A DNA stretch of 64,000 bases, from the NCBI GenBank assembly GCA_029975435.1, contig JARKPC010000088.1, forward strand, positions 1-64,000, in the 5' to 3' direction. The DNA is from Propionivibrio sp. GTDB taxonomy: Bacteria > Pseudomonadota > Gammaproteobacteria > Burkholderiales > Rhodocyclaceae. The first letter of the stretch is position 1; each line of letters opens with the position of its first letter. Both the position numbers and the translations under genes were made by a program. The notes below the pieces were generated by a model. That model did no database searches and had not been told where the DNA came from. It saw only the letters and a program-made list of their open reading frames with translations. This document shows, piece by piece, positions 62,638 to 64,000 of the stretch.

Positions 62638-64000
62638 CAGATCTCTTTCAGATGGTCAATGCTACGGCAATCCAGAATAATCCAATCGAGGCTTTGCGAA
62701 CTTTTCTTGATCGTGAGGCAGGCGTAGAAGCAGCCCGTCAAGTCGACAAAATGCGCTTCGTTGGCTACGTCTTGGAATTAGGCTACGACACCGCGAAGAT
62801 CATTACCAGCGACCCGTACAAACTTGCCGTTGGAGGAATTCCGCGCGGATCATTTTTGATCATGACACCTGTGAGTGCCGGGAGTGCGCCTCCACATTTC
62901 ACTTTGCTCCGGGTAACTGGCGTATCACCAACGCCTTTGAGCAATCAAGTGCAACAGACATATTTTGAACTCCACAAAAAGTCGATGCCGGAACTCGACC
63001 GTTGGACGCAAAGCGAACTCCAGTGGGGGGCCCTAGATTGTGATGTCCTGGGTATGTTCTATGCGGACCCAACCAATATGCAGCGACTAGCGTTTTCCGG
63101 TGATGTGAATAACGTCGTTAGTGCTCATCGCTACAAGGTGTTCGCTCCAGATGAGGCCCTGCTGAAGGTCATCGTCAACGGCACAGTAAAGCCAGAGCAG
63201 CAATTTGAGATTGGAAGGCTGCGAACAATGGAATGCGGCCTTTCTAGTAATGGCGGTGTTAGCAATATCCCGGTGAGTATTTCAATCCGTGACTTTCGTG
63301 GCTGCCGAACGGCCATGTTCGGAAAGACCAGGCTCGGCAAGTCCAATGTTGTTAAGCTGATTGCTCAGGGGTTTCTTGAAGCGACAAAGCCTGAGCGCAA
63401 TGTGGGGCAGCTAATTTTCGATATCAATGGAGAGTATGCTAATGACAATCCGCAAGATGGAAACAAGTCAATACGATCGGCGTATAAAGATAGTTGCCAT
63501 GTTTATGCTCTAACCAAGCGAGAGGGTACAGATTCGAAACCTCTTCGCCTAAACTTTTATGAGCAGCCAGATTCGTGCATTTCGGTCATTGCCTCTTTGC
63601 TGCTGCAGGATAGCCGAACGTCGATTTATATCAAGGGATTCTCCAGTGTTGAATTACCGTCAATAGCATCGATACTTGCTAAACCTATAGAGGCAAGAGA
63701 CCGCGATGTGAGAAAAATTCAGATCTACTGGGCAATACTTAAGAAAGGCGGTTTCGTTGAGAATGCTACACGCCTAAAACAACTCGGACTAAGAGGTGCC
63801 AACGCCTACAATTTCACTCCTTCATTTAGCAAGGCATTGCGTGAAGCAGCCTACAAATTCGCTGACATTGATTCTCCTCCAGAGCACCCTCAGTCGTTAG
63901 CCGAATTGGTGGCGGAGTTAGAGGTAATAGCCGCGTTTGCAGCTGAGAAACCTAAAGACAAAGCGCTGAACTCGACTGGGTCAGGCGAGCCTATTCTTGA
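62634..64000 (+). CDS. HerA-like ATPase (DUF87), cut by window end
   Basis: The frame opens at ATG 62634 and is still open at 64000, so at least 455 residues. An N-terminal HAS-barrel-like part (residues 1-215) precedes Walker A 'FGKTRLGKSNVVK' near 229-241 and the HerA-type 'QLIFDINGEYAND' near 265-277 (Walker B region). HerA ATPases translocate DNA and partner with NurA, Sir2 or other nucleases in defence. Here the direct partner upstream is a Dam-type methylase, and any nuclease would lie beyond the window. No stop codon was met. Confidence 0.82.
   Translation, partial: MTDLFQMVNATAIQNNPIEALRTFLDREAGVEAARQVDKMRFVGYVLELGYDTAKIITSDPYKLAVGGIPRGSFLIMTPVSAGSAPPHFTLLRVTGVSPTPLSNQVQQTYFELHKKSMPELDRWTQSELQWGALDCDVLGMFYADPTNMQRLAFSGDVNNVVSAHRYKVFAPDEALLKVIVNGTVKPEQQFEIGRLRTMECGLSSNGGVSNIPVSISIRDFRGCRTAMFGKTRLGKSNVVKLIAQGFLEATKPERNVGQLIFDINGEYANDNPQDGNKSIRSAYKDSCHVYALTKREGTDSKPLRLNFYEQPDSCISVIASLLLQDSRTSIYIKGFSSVELPSIASILAKPIEARDRDVRKIQIYWAILKKGGFVENATRLKQLGLRGANAYNFTPSFSKALREAAYKFADIDSPPEHPQSLAELVAELEVIAAFAAEKPKDKALNSTGSGEPIL

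Overview
The window looks like a chromosomal segment of a GC-rich betaproteobacterium (a Rhodocyclales- or Burkholderiales-like lineage is my best guess). The evidence is a protocatechuate 4,5-cleavage operon of the Comamonas/Sphingobium type, Liv-type ABC transport, LysR regulators, a PEP-CTERM protein and dispersed GC-rich intergenic palindromes. I see no rRNA, tRNA, CRISPR array, transposase or integrase.

Bases 1-16.5 kb are metabolic. A minus-strand Liv-type ABC transporter (periplasmic binding protein, two permeases, two ATPases) is followed by a hemerythrin-domain protein. Diverging from it is a LysR regulator, and then a plus-strand cluster in which almost every gene touches or overlaps the next: a PrpF/LigU-type isomerase, ligJ, ligK, ligI, ligA, ligB, ligC, an aldo/keto reductase, a second ligA-ligB-like pair and pobA. 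Together these would convert 4-hydroxybenzoate to protocatechuate, cleave it at the 4,5 bond and carry it through 2-pyrone-4,6-dicarboxylate and 4-oxalomesaconate to pyruvate plus oxaloacetate. The transporter may import the substrate.

Bases 16.5-26 kb hold housekeeping and small genes: a FliD-like protein, a BON-domain lipoprotein, several short proteins (including a divergent pair of paralogues), a DMT-family permease, an M20 amidohydrolase with YjiG/YjiH-type membrane proteins and a divergent LysR regulator, and a PEP-CTERM protein.

From about 26 kb to the end the character changes. The DNA reads as more AT-rich in places, the GC-rich palindromes of the first part disappear, and gene after gene belongs to families of mobile or defence islands. 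In order: a TumE/TumA-like toxin-antitoxin pair, a DnaB-like protein without a P-loop, a PD-(D/E)XK protein, a DUF932 operon, a NYN/OST-HTH protein, a Xre/ParS antitoxin with a wrecked RES toxin, another PD-(D/E)XK protein, an operon of tandem AAA+ ATPase / DUF2779 nuclease / WYL regulator / Sir2, a SLOG-fold protein, an AddA/AddB-like helicase-nuclease pair with an ADP-ribosylglycohydrolase, a NERD-UvrD helicase, a 5'-nucleotidase, a UDG-fold protein, a second WYL regulator, two tandem DUF262 proteins, an hsdR remnant, a Dam-type methylase and a HerA-like ATPase cut by the window end.

The most notable structure is a 17-bp palindrome (consensus near GGCTCAYCAnATGAGCC) that occurs four times, each time between genes of the island: upstream of the DUF932 operon, the ADP-ribosylglycohydrolase/AddBA operon and the 5'-nucleotidase gene, and in the long non-coding stretch before the second WYL gene. 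I infer that scattered operons share an operator, probably bound by one of the two WYL proteins, so the island may be a co-regulated defence or stress regulon. NAD/ADP-ribose and nucleotide enzymes (Sir2, ADP-ribosylglycohydrolase, 5'-nucleotidase, SLOG) sit alongside nucleases and helicases.
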